Shown piece after piece: positions 1 to 6,911 of a stretch of 11,404 bases of DNA; position 1 is the stretch's first letter; each line of letters begins with the position of its first letter. A model generated the notes under the pieces. That model worked only from the letters and a program-made list of their open reading frames with translations. It was not told where the DNA came from and ran no database searches. This DNA is from an uncultured Blautia sp. (GTDB lineage Bacteria; Bacillota_A; Clostridia; Lachnospirales; Lachnospiraceae). The position numbers and the translations under genes were made by a program. The stretch is from the NCBI GenBank assembly GCA_905209435.1, contig CAJLTE010000095.1, positions 1-11,404 of the forward strand, written 5' to 3'.

Positions 1-52
1 AGTCAATCAATAATTCGCCTAATGCGGTTACGTCAAAGGCTTTGTTTCCCAT
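1..52 (-). CDS. PfkB-family sugar kinase (fructokinase-like), N-terminal fragment
   Basis: Only the first 17 codons are in the window; the gene continues past the left edge. Read on the minus strand it begins MGNKAFDVTALGELLID. The 'DVTALGELLID' stretch is the typical first beta strand of PfkB/ribokinase-family sugar kinases, especially fructokinases that phosphorylate fructose with ATP in the cytoplasm. The ATG lies at 52-50 and is preceded by a strong ribosome site AAGGAGGA (minus strand, at 61-68), which fixes the start. The gene is divergent from the branching-enzyme homologue. The substrate cannot be decided from 17 residues; another PfkB kinase remains possible. Confidence 0.72.
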   Translation of the reverse strand, partial: MGNKAFDVTALGELLID

Positions 53-82
53 TTTTTGTATCCTCCTTGTAGTAACAGAAAG

Positions 83-111
83 AATTACTGTGTTTGGAGA
101 GATCAGTAATT
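83..111. repeat. Inverted repeat in the sugar-kinase leader
   Basis: AATTACTG (83-90) and CAGTAATT (104-111) are perfect inverted copies separated by 13 nt. A further CAGTAAT copy lies at 145-151. The repeat sits in the predicted 5' leader of the kinase, just upstream of its ribosome site. It could be an operator or a leader hairpin; it matches no named motif that I recognise. Confidence 0.4.
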
Positions 112-354
112 ATCTATACGAACTGCTGTAGATTACGCTCATGGCAGTAATAGATTCCCTTCTGTATATTGATAACATAAATTTAGCGCAGGAATGGGAA
201 TTTGTCAAACAATTTCCTTTATTTTTTTGTGCAAAAATGCTAAAATAAAGTAAGCTTATTCTGTCATTGTTTACGGGAGTTATCTTACATAAGAATAAAT
301 AATGCTGCTGTGAACAGAAGACAGAAATTTGACTTCGACAACAGGGGAGGTAAC
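112..354. other. Divergent intergenic region between sugar kinase and branching-enzyme homologue
   Basis: This is the remainder of a roughly 300-nt AT-rich region without a gene. It holds the minus-strand promoter at 180-208. No convincing plus-strand promoter was found for the branching-enzyme homologue: the best candidates (TTGTTT at 267-272 with TAAGAA at 290-295, and the TAAAAT at 241-246) match poorly. I saw no cre-like catabolite repression site. Confidence 0.4.
180..208 (-). promoter_or_regulatory. Sigma-A type promoter for the sugar kinase gene
   Basis: On the minus strand there is a perfect -35 box TTGACA (208-203), a 17-nt spacer, and a -10 box TAAATT (185-180, 4 of 6 consensus). 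Transcription would start near 173 and leave a leader of about 120 nt before the kinase ATG at 52. The leader contains the inverted repeat at 83-111. Confidence 0.5.
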
Positions 355-2655
355 ATGGTTATGGACGAAAAATTATACGGCTACATGAACTGGCCCAGAA
401 TAGAGGCAATTGTATACGGAGAAGAGGCATCTCCCAGAGATGTGATGGGGCCAAGGATTACTCCGGACGGTGTTCTGATCCAGGGATTTTTTCCGGACGC
501 AGAAGAGGTAAGTGTTATCAGCGGAAAGAAGACCTACGTCTGTGAAAAAGAAGATGAAGCAGGATATTTCGCAGCATTACTGCCTGTACGCAAAGTGCCG
601 GAATACAAATTCCGTGTAAAAACAGGCGAAACCGTGATAGAAAGTTATGATCCGTATGCGTTTGCATGTCAGATCACGGAGGAAGAAGAAAAAGCTTTCT
701 GCGCAGGCGTTTATTATGAAGCGTATAAGAAGCTGGGCGCGCATCCGATGGAAATCAACGGAATAAAAGGTACACTGTTTGCTGTCTGGGCTCCGAATGC
801 CATCAGCGTAAACATTGCAGGAGATTTCAACGGATGGATCGGCCGTGCGACGATCATGCACCGTATGCCGATGTCGGGTATCTTCGAACTGTTTGTTCCT
901 GGAATAGAAGCAGGGACTCACTATAAATATGAAATCAAAGTAAAAGGCGGCGAGGTCCTGTTAAAAGCAGATCCATATGGAAACGGTGCGGAACATGATC
1001 CGGAAGGAGCATCTGTGGTAACTGATATAAGTGGCTTTAAATGGAATGATGCGGACTGGATGAAAGAACGTTCCAGATTTGATGACAGAAAGCAGCCGGT
1101 TTCTGTATATGAGACTTCTCTGGAAGAATGGAAATCAGCAGAGGAACTGGTGGAATTTCTGGCAGAGGAAGATTTCACTCATGTGGAGCTTCATCCTGTG
1201 ATGGAATATCTGGATGATATTACCGGCGGATATTCTACGTATGCATATTATGCACCAACTTCCAGATTTGGAAGTGCGGCAGATTTTCAGAAACTGGTGG
1301 ATGAACTGCATCAGGTAGGAATCGGAGTGATCCTTGACTGGACACCTGCACAGTTCCCGCGTTATGCATCAGGACTGGAGAGATTTGACGGAACACCTCT
1401 TTATGAGAAACAGAATCCGGCAGAAGCGATCCATCCGTTCTGGGGTACGCTGCTCTATAATTATGCAAGTCCGATGGTAAAAGATTTCCTGATCTCCAAT
1501 GCATGTTTCTGGGCAGAAGTTTATCATGCAGACGGTCTGCGAATGGATGATGTAGATGCCATGTTATATCTGGACTACGGCAGAAATCAGGGCGAATGGA
1601 CGCCGAATATTTATGGATCCAATGAGAATCTGGATGCTCTGGAATTCCTGAAACATCTGAATTCCGTGATCAAGCAGAGAAATCCTGGTCTGCTTCTGAT
1701 CGCGCAGGAAGACGGACTCTGGCCGGAACTGACTGACAGCGTAGTCAATGATCATCTTGGATTTGATTATAAATGGAGTGGCGGCTGGACGAAAGACCTG
1801 TTGGAATATCTGGGTAAAGATCCGATTGAGAGAAAGAATTACCATGACCAGCTGACTGTATCCATGCTTTATGCATACTGTGAACATTACATTCTGACTC
1901 TTGGCAGCAGGGATGTGGGTACACTGAAAGAATTTGCAGACAGACTGCCTGGAACCCAGGAGCAGAAGGATGCACAGATCAGAGAGGCATATGCGTATAT
2001 GATGCTTCATCCAGGATGTAAGATGATGGCACCTGACAAAGATATGCCGAAAGACCTGGAAATGTTTGTCAAAGATCTCAATAATATGTATCTTGCTCAT
2101 CCTGCGCTCTATCAGATGGATGATGAATATGATGGATTTGAATGGATTCAGTTAATGAAATATGAGGAGAATGTAGTTGCCTTCTTAAGAAAGACAGAGA
2201 AACCGGAAGAGACGATCCTGGCTGTCTGCAATTTCGCGGCGATTCCGTACGAGAACTATCAGGTTGGTGTACCTTTTGCCGGCAAATATAAAGAAATCTT
2301 TAACAGTGATGATAAGAAATACGGTGGTGAAGGCGTAGTAAATACAAGAGTCAAAGCTGCGAAGAAGGCAGAATGTGATGAGAGAGAATATTCCGTCACA
2401 GTGAAACTCCCGGCACTTGGCGTGGCAATCTTTACCTGCACACCGGAAGAAGAATCGAAGGAGAAGAAAGCAGCAGAAAGTAAGATTAAGAAATCTATCA
2501 CCAAGGCAAGAACCGTACGCAAGGCTGCTGCGAAGACAAAAGCAACTGTAAAAACTGCAGTGAAACCTGTTACGAAAAAAGTAACAAAAGCAGCACCAAA
2601 AGTAACGAATGAAACAGAAACACCGGTCAAAAAGGACTTGACAGAGGATAAATAA
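355..2655 (+). CDS. GlgB-type 1,4-alpha-glucan branching enzyme homologue (GH13), probably inactive, with Lys-rich tail
   Basis: Start chosen at ATG 355 (766 residues) because GGGGAGG at 344-350 lies just upstream; ATG 361 is equally plausible, and a GTG at 310 would add 15 unlikely residues. The architecture matches GlgB: an N1 domain (about 30-105), a CBM48 domain (about 135-225, 'VWAPNA', 'GDFNGW'), then a GH13 barrel (about 250-560) and C-terminal beta domain (about 600-695). Many GlgB hallmarks remain ('FTHVELHPVMEY', 'YYAPTSRFG', 'LYLDYGRNQGEW'). Region II keeps Arg396 and the nucleophile Asp398. Other catalytic positions differ: region I reads DWTPAQF (His to Gln333), region III reads IAQED (acid/base Glu to Gln451), and region IV, normally SHDE, reads GSRD. 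The conserved segment normally following region IV (MGNEFAQ...EW) is missing. Residues 701-766 are a Lys-rich tail. Real GlgB transfers alpha-1,4 segments to alpha-1,6 branches; here a glucan-binding or regulatory role is inferred. Confidence 0.85.
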   Translation: MVMDEKLYGYMNWPRIEAIVYGEEASPRDVMGPRITPDGVLIQGFFPDAEEVSVISGKKTYVCEKEDEAGYFAALLPVRKVPEYKFRVKTGETVIESYDPYAFACQITEEEEKAFCAGVYYEAYKKLGAHPMEINGIKGTLFAVWAPNAISVNIAGDFNGWIGRATIMHRMPMSGIFELFVPGIEAGTHYKYEIKVKGGEVLLKADPYGNGAEHDPEGASVVTDISGFKWNDADWMKERSRFDDRKQPVSVYETSLEEWKSAEELVEFLAEEDFTHVELHPVMEYLDDITGGYSTYAYYAPTSRFGSAADFQKLVDELHQVGIGVILDWTPAQFPRYASGLERFDGTPLYEKQNPAEAIHPFWGTLLYNYASPMVKDFLISNACFWAEVYHADGLRMDDVDAMLYLDYGRNQGEWTPNIYGSNENLDALEFLKHLNSVIKQRNPGLLLIAQEDGLWPELTDSVVNDHLGFDYKWSGGWTKDLLEYLGKDPIERKNYHDQLTVSMLYAYCEHYILTLGSRDVGTLKEFADRLPGTQEQKDAQIREAYAYMMLHPGCKMMAPDKDMPKDLEMFVKDLNNMYLAHPALYQMDDEYDGFEWIQLMKYEENVVAFLRKTEKPEETILAVCNFAAIPYENYQVGVPFAGKYKEIFNSDDKKYGGEGVVNTRVKAAKKAECDEREYSVTVKLPALGVAIFTCTPEEESKEKKAAESKIKKSITKARTVRKAAAKTKATVKTAVKPVTKKVTKAAPKVTNETETPVKKDLTEDK

Positions 2656-2668
2656 TATTATAAACTAA

Positions 2669-2712
2669 ATGCTGTGGCTGTCAGAACTGTTAATTTCTGG
2701 CAGATACAGCAT
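2669..2712 (+). other. Strong hairpin between the branching-enzyme homologue and tRNA-Thr
   Basis: ATGCTGT (2669-2675) pairs with ACAGCAT (2706-2712), and CTGTCAGAA (2678-2686) pairs with TTCTGGCAG (2695-2703). They are separated by a small GG/AT internal loop, and an 8-nt loop closes the stem. No T run follows; the tRNA begins 3 nt later. It may be a weak terminator, an mRNA 3'-end stabiliser or a processing element for a read-through tRNA precursor. Confidence 0.5.
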
Positions 2713-2714
2713 AA

Positions 2715-2787
2715 GCTGAAATAGCTCAGTCGGTAGAGCACTTCACTCGTAATGAAGGGGTCGTGAGTTCGAGTCTCATTTTCAGCT
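2715..2787 (+). tRNA. tRNA-Thr (anticodon CGU)
   Basis: A full cloverleaf can be drawn. The acceptor stem is GCTGAAA (2715-2721) with TTTCAGC (2780-2786), and the D stem is GCTC/GAGC (2724-2727, 2736-2739). The anticodon stem is CTTCA/TGAAG (2741-2745, 2753-2757), with loop CTCGTAA carrying anticodon CGT at 2748-2750. The variable loop has 5 nt, and the T arm is GTGAG-TTCGAGT-CTCAT (2763-2779). The discriminator is T2787. CCA is not encoded and must be added after transcription. Anticodon CGU reads the threonine codon ACG. The only upstream gene is the branching-enzyme homologue; no dedicated tRNA promoter was obvious, so it may be transcribed by read-through or from an unrecognised promoter. 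Confidence 0.95.
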
Positions 2788-2815
2788 TGACTTTTTAATT
2801 GTATAGGATTAGAAT
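2787..2815 (+). promoter_or_regulatory. Promoter for the amino-acid ABC operon, abutting the tRNA 3' end
   Basis: TTGACT (2787-2792, 5 of 6) and TAGAAT (2810-2815, 5 of 6) are separated by exactly 17 nt. The -35 box starts on the tRNA discriminator base. Transcription would begin near 2821-2823, placing the following hairpin at the very 5' end of the ABC operon mRNA. Confidence 0.6.
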
Positions 2816-2819
2816 GATA

Positions 2820-2863
2820 AAAAATGCAACGGAGCAGTTTTTAGCTTCGTTGCATTTTTTTAT
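2820..2863 (+). terminator. Rho-independent terminator after tRNA-Thr
   Basis: A stem of about 15 bp forms between AAAATGCAACGGAGC (2821-2835) and GCTTCGTTGCATTTT (2844-2858), with one G-T wobble and an 8-nt loop. It is followed by a T-rich run to 2863. It should end the tRNA transcript. Because a good promoter lies upstream of it, it also forms the 5' end of the downstream mRNA. Confidence 0.8.
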
Positions 2864-2904
2864 TTTGTTTAAAAATTAACATTTATTTACAGGAGAAAAT
2901 CAAA

Positions 2905-3759
2905 ATGAGAAAGAACAAAATGTGGAAAAAGTTAACAGCTGCTGCAGTAATTGCAGCCATGTCCTGTGGGATTTTTGGAGTACAGAGTGTAAGTGCAGAG
3001 GATAAGAAAACCTTAAAGGTAGCTATGGAATGCGGATATGCTCCTTATAACTGGACTCAGCCGGATGACTCTAACGGGGCTGTGCCTATTTCAGGAAGCT
3101 CTGATTATGCATATGGATATGATGTTATGATGGCAAAGAAAATTGCGGATGAGTTAGGTTATGATCTGGAAATTGTAAAACTTGACTGGGATTCTCTGGT
3201 ACCTGCTGTACAGTCCGGACAGGTTGACTGTGTGATCGCAGGACAGTCTATCACAAAAGAACGTCAGCAGATGGTAGATTTTACAGAACCATATTATTAT
3301 GCATCTATCATCACACTGGTAAAATCAGACAGTGATTATGCAGATGCCAAGAGTGTAGAAGATCTGAAGGGAGTAACCTGTACTTCTCAGCAGAATACAA
3401 TCTGGTATGATTCCTGCCTGCCTCAGATCCCGGATGCAAATATCCTTCCTGCACAGGAGAGTGCTCCGGCTATGCTGGTAGCGCTTGAATCCGGTAAATG
3501 TGATGCAGTTGTCACTGATATGCCTACAGGTAAAGCTGCACTGGTAGCTTATCCTGACTTCACACTTCTTGATTTCGACGGTACAGACGGTGCTTTCGAA
3601 GTATCTGATGAAGACATCAATATTGGTGTATCACTGAAAAAAGGAAATGATGAGTTAAAAGACGCCATCAATGGTGTTCTGGAAACAATGACAGAGGACG
3701 ACTTTAATGAAATGATGGATGAGGCAATTTCTGTCCAGCCGTTATCTTCTGAAGAATAA
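2905..3759 (+). CDS. Polar amino-acid ABC transporter, substrate-binding protein (family 3)
   Basis: This is a 284-residue extracytoplasmic solute-binding protein that captures an amino acid and delivers it to the permease encoded next. Residues 1-31 form a signal peptide: a basic start (MRKNKMWKK), a hydrophobic core, and a likely signal peptidase I site after VSA (29-31). The mature part begins with the strand and binding segment typical of family 3 ('LKVAMECGYAPYNW', 37-50) and continues with 'YGYDVMMAKKIADELG' and 'DFTEPYYY' (125-132). There is no clear lipobox: Cys21 sits in 'AMSC', a poor match, so the mode of surface retention is uncertain. The start is supported by AGGAG at 2891-2895. 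It is the first gene of a three-gene operon. The exact substrate (for example glutamine, cystine or a basic amino acid) cannot be read from the sequence. Confidence 0.9.
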   Translation: MRKNKMWKKLTAAAVIAAMSCGIFGVQSVSAEDKKTLKVAMECGYAPYNWTQPDDSNGAVPISGSSDYAYGYDVMMAKKIADELGYDLEIVKLDWDSLVPAVQSGQVDCVIAGQSITKERQQMVDFTEPYYYASIITLVKSDSDYADAKSVEDLKGVTCTSQQNTIWYDSCLPQIPDANILPAQESAPAMLVALESGKCDAVVTDMPTGKAALVAYPDFTLLDFDGTDGAFEVSDEDINIGVSLKKGNDELKDAINGVLETMTEDDFNEMMDEAISVQPLSSEE

Positions 3760-3794
3760 TATTGAGATAAAGAAAGTAGGAGGAGCAAAAGATA

Positions 3795-4589
3795 ATGCTG
3801 CCTGAAAGTTATTGGGGAAGGATCGTCTATATTTTACAGCAATATGGACCATCTTTCCTGAAGGGAGCCGGTGTCAGTATGTGGCTTGCACTGGTAGGAA
3901 CCCTGTTTGGATGTATCATAGGATTTGTAGTGGGAATCATTCAGACGATTCCTGAGGGAAGGAATGATTCCCTTGGTAAACGTGTTCTCATTCGGATCAT
4001 TAAATTTATTATGGCATGCTATGTTGAGTTTTTCCGTGGAACACCAATGATGGCACAGGCGATGTTTATTTATTTCGGAAGTTCATATTTGTTTAATATA
4101 AATATGTCCATGTGGTTTGCGGCCATTCTGATCGTGTCTATCAATACGGGAGCATATATGGCAGAGACTGTACGAGGCGGGATTCTTTCTGTTGATCCCG
4201 GACAGACAGAAGGTGCGAAGGCAATCGGTATGACCCATGTGCAGACAATGACAAATGTAATTCTGCCTCAGGCACTGCGTAATATCATGCCGCAGATCGG
4301 TAATAACCTGATCATTAATATTAAAGATACCTGTGTCCTTTCTATTATCGGAACTGTAGAACTGTTCTATACTACAAAAGGAGTAGCTGGTGCGCTGTAT
4401 ACTTATTTTGAGGCGTTTACCATTGCAATGATCATTTATTTCATAATGACATTTACCTGCTCGCGTCTGCTGAGACTCCTGGAGAAGAAAATGGATGGCC
4501 CGGATAATTATGATCTGGCAACTGCGGATACACTGACACATACCAGTGGAATGTATTCCTACAGGGAAAGGAAGGACAAAAAATTATGA
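3795..4589 (+). CDS. Polar amino-acid ABC transporter, permease (HisM/GlnP type)
   Basis: This 264-residue integral membrane protein forms the translocation channel. Hydrophobic helices lie at about residues 27-50, 66-95, 104-122, 178-193 and 205-224. The segment 'RGTPMMAQ' (81-88) is typical of the HisMQ family. The cytoplasmic EAA loop that contacts the ATPase is at about 121-146 ('[24 protein letters not shown]'-like, here quoted in two parts: AETVRGGI and [11 protein letters not shown]). The hydrophilic C-terminal tail of about 35 residues is longer than usual. AGGAGG at 3778-3783 supports the ATG, with a rather long 11-nt gap. It follows the binding protein by 35 nt and overlaps the ATPase gene by 4 nt (ATGA), implying translational coupling. 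Only one permease is present, so it probably works as a homodimer. Confidence 0.92.
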   Translation: MLPESYWGRIVYILQQYGPSFLKGAGVSMWLALVGTLFGCIIGFVVGIIQTIPEGRNDSLGKRVLIRIIKFIMACYVEFFRGTPMMAQAMFIYFGSSYLFNINMSMWFAAILIVSINTGAYMAETVRGGILSVDPGQTEGAKAIGMTHVQTMTNVILPQALRNIMPQIGNNLIINIKDTCVLSIIGTVELFYTTKGVAGALYTYFEAFTIAMIIYFIMTFTCSRLLRLLEKKMDGPDNYDLATADTLTHTSGMYSYRERKDKKL

Positions 4590-5326
4590 GTGAAACAATC
4601 CTTGAGGTACATCATCTGGGAAAATCATTTGGAAGTCATGAAATCCTCAGAGATATTGATTTTGTAGTCAGACCAGGAGATGTGACCTGTATCATCGGAC
4701 CATCCGGCTCCGGTAAATCTACTTTGCTTAGGTGCATGAACCTGCTGGAAGTTCCGTCGTCAGGGGAAATTCGTTATCATGATGCTGACATTATGGATAA
4801 ACATATGAATGTGCCGGAATATCGCTCCAGAGTTGGTATGGTATTTCAGAGTTTTAATCTCTTTAATAATATGACAGTTCTCAAAAACTGTACGGTAGGT
4901 CAGGAAAAAGTACTTAAGAAAAGTAAAGAAGAGGCTGAGAAAAATGCCATGATGTATCTGGAAAAGGTGGGAATGGCGCCTTATATCAATGCCAAGCCGA
5001 AACAGCTCTCAGGAGGGCAGAAGCAGCGTGTGGCGATCGCAAGAGCTCTTGCAATGGAACCCGAGATCCTGCTTTTTGATGAGCCTACTTCTGCTCTGGA
5101 TCCGCAGATGGTAGGAGAAGTTCTTGAAGTCATGCGCAAGCTGGCAAAGGATGGTCTGACTATGATCATTGTGACTCATGAGATGGCGTTTGCCCGGGAC
5201 GTGGCAAAACATGTGATTTTTATGGGAGACGGAGTGATCGTAGAAGAAGGAACTTCTTCGGATATTTTTGACCATCCACAAAAAGAAATGACAAAAGAAT
5301 TTTTAAGCCGGTTCAGGAATTCCTGA
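4586..5326 (+). CDS. Polar amino-acid ABC transporter, ATP-binding protein (GlnQ/HisP type)
   Basis: This 246-residue cytoplasmic ATPase powers the importer; it has the usual length for the PAAT family. All ABC motifs are intact: Walker [10 protein letters not shown] (38-46), Q-loop Gln88 in 'MVFQSFNLF', signature LSGGQ (141-145), Walker B ILLFDE (161-166), D-loop SALD (169-172) and switch His198 in 'VTHEM'. The ATG overlaps the permease stop codon (ATGA), so translation is probably coupled. The stop codon lies inside the downstream terminator stem. It is the last gene of the three-gene operon with the binding protein and permease. Confidence 0.95.
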   Translation: MSETILEVHHLGKSFGSHEILRDIDFVVRPGDVTCIIGPSGSGKSTLLRCMNLLEVPSSGEIRYHDADIMDKHMNVPEYRSRVGMVFQSFNLFNNMTVLKNCTVGQEKVLKKSKEEAEKNAMMYLEKVGMAPYINAKPKQLSGGQKQRVAIARALAMEPEILLFDEPTSALDPQMVGEVLEVMRKLAKDGLTMIIVTHEMAFARDVAKHVIFMGDGVIVEEGTSSDIFDHPQKEMTKEFLSRFRNS

Positions 5327-5340
5327 GCCGGTTTGGTGTT
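5305..5340 (+). terminator. Terminator of the amino-acid ABC operon
   Basis: A 13-bp stem with two G-T wobbles forms between AAGCCGGTTCAGG (5305-5317) and CCTGAGCCGGTTT (5322-5334), closed by an AATT loop. The sequence after it is T-rich but interrupted (GGTGTTTTA). The stem overlaps the last codons and the stop of the ATPase gene. Confidence 0.72.
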
Positions 5341-5388
5341 TTAGCGGATCAGGCAAAGTGGATGAACCGTAAATATCAGCTTAACTAC

Positions 5389-5419
5389 TTGACTCTACAA
5401 CGGTTGTAAGGTTTACTAT
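5389..5419 (+). promoter_or_regulatory. MerR-family-type promoter of the MATE gene
   Basis: TTGACT (5389-5394) and TACTAT (5414-5419) are separated by 19 nt, longer than the usual 17. The spacer contains the dyad TACAAC-G-GTTGTA (5396-5408). An overlong spacer with a central dyad is the established layout of promoters activated by MerR-family regulators, which twist the DNA to realign the boxes. The regulator itself is not in the window. The promoter ends 35 nt before the chosen start codon. Confidence 0.6.
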
Positions 5420-5454
5420 AACTTGGACGACAAATGAGAGGAGTTTATTATATC

Positions 5455-6810
5455 ATGGAAAGAAATCTTACATCCGGCAGTGTTTTGAAGAACATTCTGT
5501 ATTTTTCACTGCCCTATCTTTTGTCTTATTTCCTGCAGACACTTTATGGTATGGCCGATCTGTTTATCATCGGACAGTTTGAAGGTGTAGCAGGTACAAC
5601 AGCAGTATCTATCGGCAGTCAGGTCATGCATATGCTGACAGTTATGATCGTAGGACTCGCTATGGGGTCAACGGTAAGCATTGCAAAGGCAATTGGGGCG
5701 AATGATAAGAAAGAAGCATCCAGGTCGATCGGAAATACGGTTACTTTATTTATGCTGGTAGCCATAGCATTAATGGTAATTCTGCTTTGCCTGGTACATC
5801 CGATCGTAGCAGTGATGTCTACCCCGTCAGAAGCAGTATCAGGAACCGTTACTTATCTTACGATCTGCTTTATCGGAATTCCGTTTATCACTGCATATAA
5901 TATTATCAGTTCTGTATTCAGGGGACTGGGAGATTCCAGAAGCCCTATGTATTTCATTGCAGTGGCCTGCGTGACGAATATTGTGCTGGACTACGTATTT
6001 ATTGGTGCTTTACATCTGGGACCTGCCGGAGCAGCATTGGGAACCACGTTATCTCAGGCTGTCAGTGTGGTGATCGCACTTATAGTGATATTAAAAAAGA
6101 ATACAGGAATTTCTGTTTCAAAGAAAGACTTCAGACCGCAGCATCGCGCTATGGGACAGATTCTCAGGATCGGGATTCCGGTAGCCATGCAGGATGGACT
6201 GATCCAGATTGCATTTATTATTATTACGATTATTGCAAACCGTCGCGGTTTAAGTGATGCGGCAGCAGTAGGAATCGTTGAGAAGATCATCAGTTTCCTT
6301 TTCCTGGTACCGTCTTCTATGCTCTCCACAGTGTCTGCTCTTGGTGCACAGAATATTGGTGCAGGCAAACCGGAGAGAGCGGCTCAGACTCTGAAATATG
6401 CTACGATGATCGCAGTTGGATTTGGATTGACTGTATCCGTAATCATTCAGTTTATTGCGGAACCTGTCGTGGGATTATTTACGACGGATGTAGCAGTTAA
6501 GATTGCAGGAGGGCAGTATATCCGCGGGTATATCTGGGATTGCATTTTTGCAGGTGTGCATTTCAGCTTCAGTGGTTATTTCTGTGCGTGTGGCAGATCA
6601 GAGTTGTCATTCCTGCACAATATTACGGCAATTGCGCTGGTGCGTGTGCCGGGAGTTTATCTTACATCGAAACTGTTTCCGCAGACACTTCTTCCAATGG
6701 GACTGGCGACTGCGACAGGTTCACTGTTATCCGTGATCATATGTGTGATCGCATATCTGTTGATATTCAGAAAAAAGAAAGACAGTATCCTGCTAAATGA
6801 AAACAGTTGA
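5455..6810 (+). CDS. MATE-family multidrug/metabolite efflux transporter
   Basis: This polytopic membrane protein exchanges cations (Na+ or H+) for organic drugs or metabolites. It is very hydrophobic throughout and about 450 residues long, consistent with the 12-helix MATE fold. Its opening is characteristic of clostridial MATE proteins: 'LTSGSVLKNILYFSLPYLL', followed by 'LYGMADLFIIGQF' and the 'FRGLGDSRSPMYF' segment. The start is ATG 5455 (451 residues), because AGGAG at 5439-5443 precedes it; the in-frame ATG at 5434 lies upstream of that ribosome site and would add seven unsupported residues. It is a single-gene unit with its own MerR-type promoter, unrelated in layout to the ABC operon before it. 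The substrate is unknown. Confidence 0.93.
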   Translation: MERNLTSGSVLKNILYFSLPYLLSYFLQTLYGMADLFIIGQFEGVAGTTAVSIGSQVMHMLTVMIVGLAMGSTVSIAKAIGANDKKEASRSIGNTVTLFMLVAIALMVILLCLVHPIVAVMSTPSEAVSGTVTYLTICFIGIPFITAYNIISSVFRGLGDSRSPMYFIAVACVTNIVLDYVFIGALHLGPAGAALGTTLSQAVSVVIALIVILKKNTGISVSKKDFRPQHRAMGQILRIGIPVAMQDGLIQIAFIIITIIANRRGLSDAAAVGIVEKIISFLFLVPSSMLSTVSALGAQNIGAGKPERAAQTLKYATMIAVGFGLTVSVIIQFIAEPVVGLFTTDVAVKIAGGQYIRGYIWDCIFAGVHFSFSGYFCACGRSELSFLHNITAIALVRVPGVYLTSKLFPQTLLPMGLATATGSLLSVIICVIAYLLIFRKKKDSILLNENS

Positions 6811-6853
6811 TCTATGGTAATAAGGATGTAAATGCTTGTAAAGAGAAATTTAC

Positions 6854-6882
6854 TTGACAATCTCTTGTCTATCCTTTAATAT
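6854..6882 (+). promoter_or_regulatory. Promoter without an obvious gene behind it
   Basis: A perfect -35 box TTGACA (6854-6859), a 17-nt spacer, and TAATAT (6877-6882, 4 of 6) form a plausible sigma-A promoter. The inverted repeat GACAA/TTGTC (6856-6860, 6865-6869) overlaps the -35 box and could be an operator. The start would be near 6889, only about 25 nt before the terminator stem at 6912. Confidence 0.45.
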
Positions 6883-6911
6883 TATTTCTGGATTATATAA
6901 AAATGAACAAT

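Noticed and set aside
310..354. Longer version of the branching-enzyme homologue starting at GTG 310
   Set aside because: The extra 15 residues are unlike GlgB, and the ribosome site GGGGAGG lies after this start, directly before ATG 355/361.
577..2630. Several minus-strand open frames opposite the branching-enzyme homologue
   Set aside because: They have no family resemblance, ribosome sites or promoters and lie fully antisense to a clear gene.
2715..2863. tRNA-Thr as an integration site or a T-box leader for the amino-acid operon
   Set aside because: There is no integrase, no repeat of the tRNA 3' end in the window, and no T-box core sequence; it is an ordinary complete tRNA.
5434..5454. 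ATG 5434 as start of the MATE protein
   Set aside because: The ribosome site AGGAG (5439-5443) lies downstream of this codon, and MATE similarity begins with the Met at 5455.
6503..6800. Two overlapping alternative plus-strand frames inside the MATE gene
   Set aside because: Both are out-of-frame readings of a clear transporter gene with Cys- and Arg-rich random-looking products.
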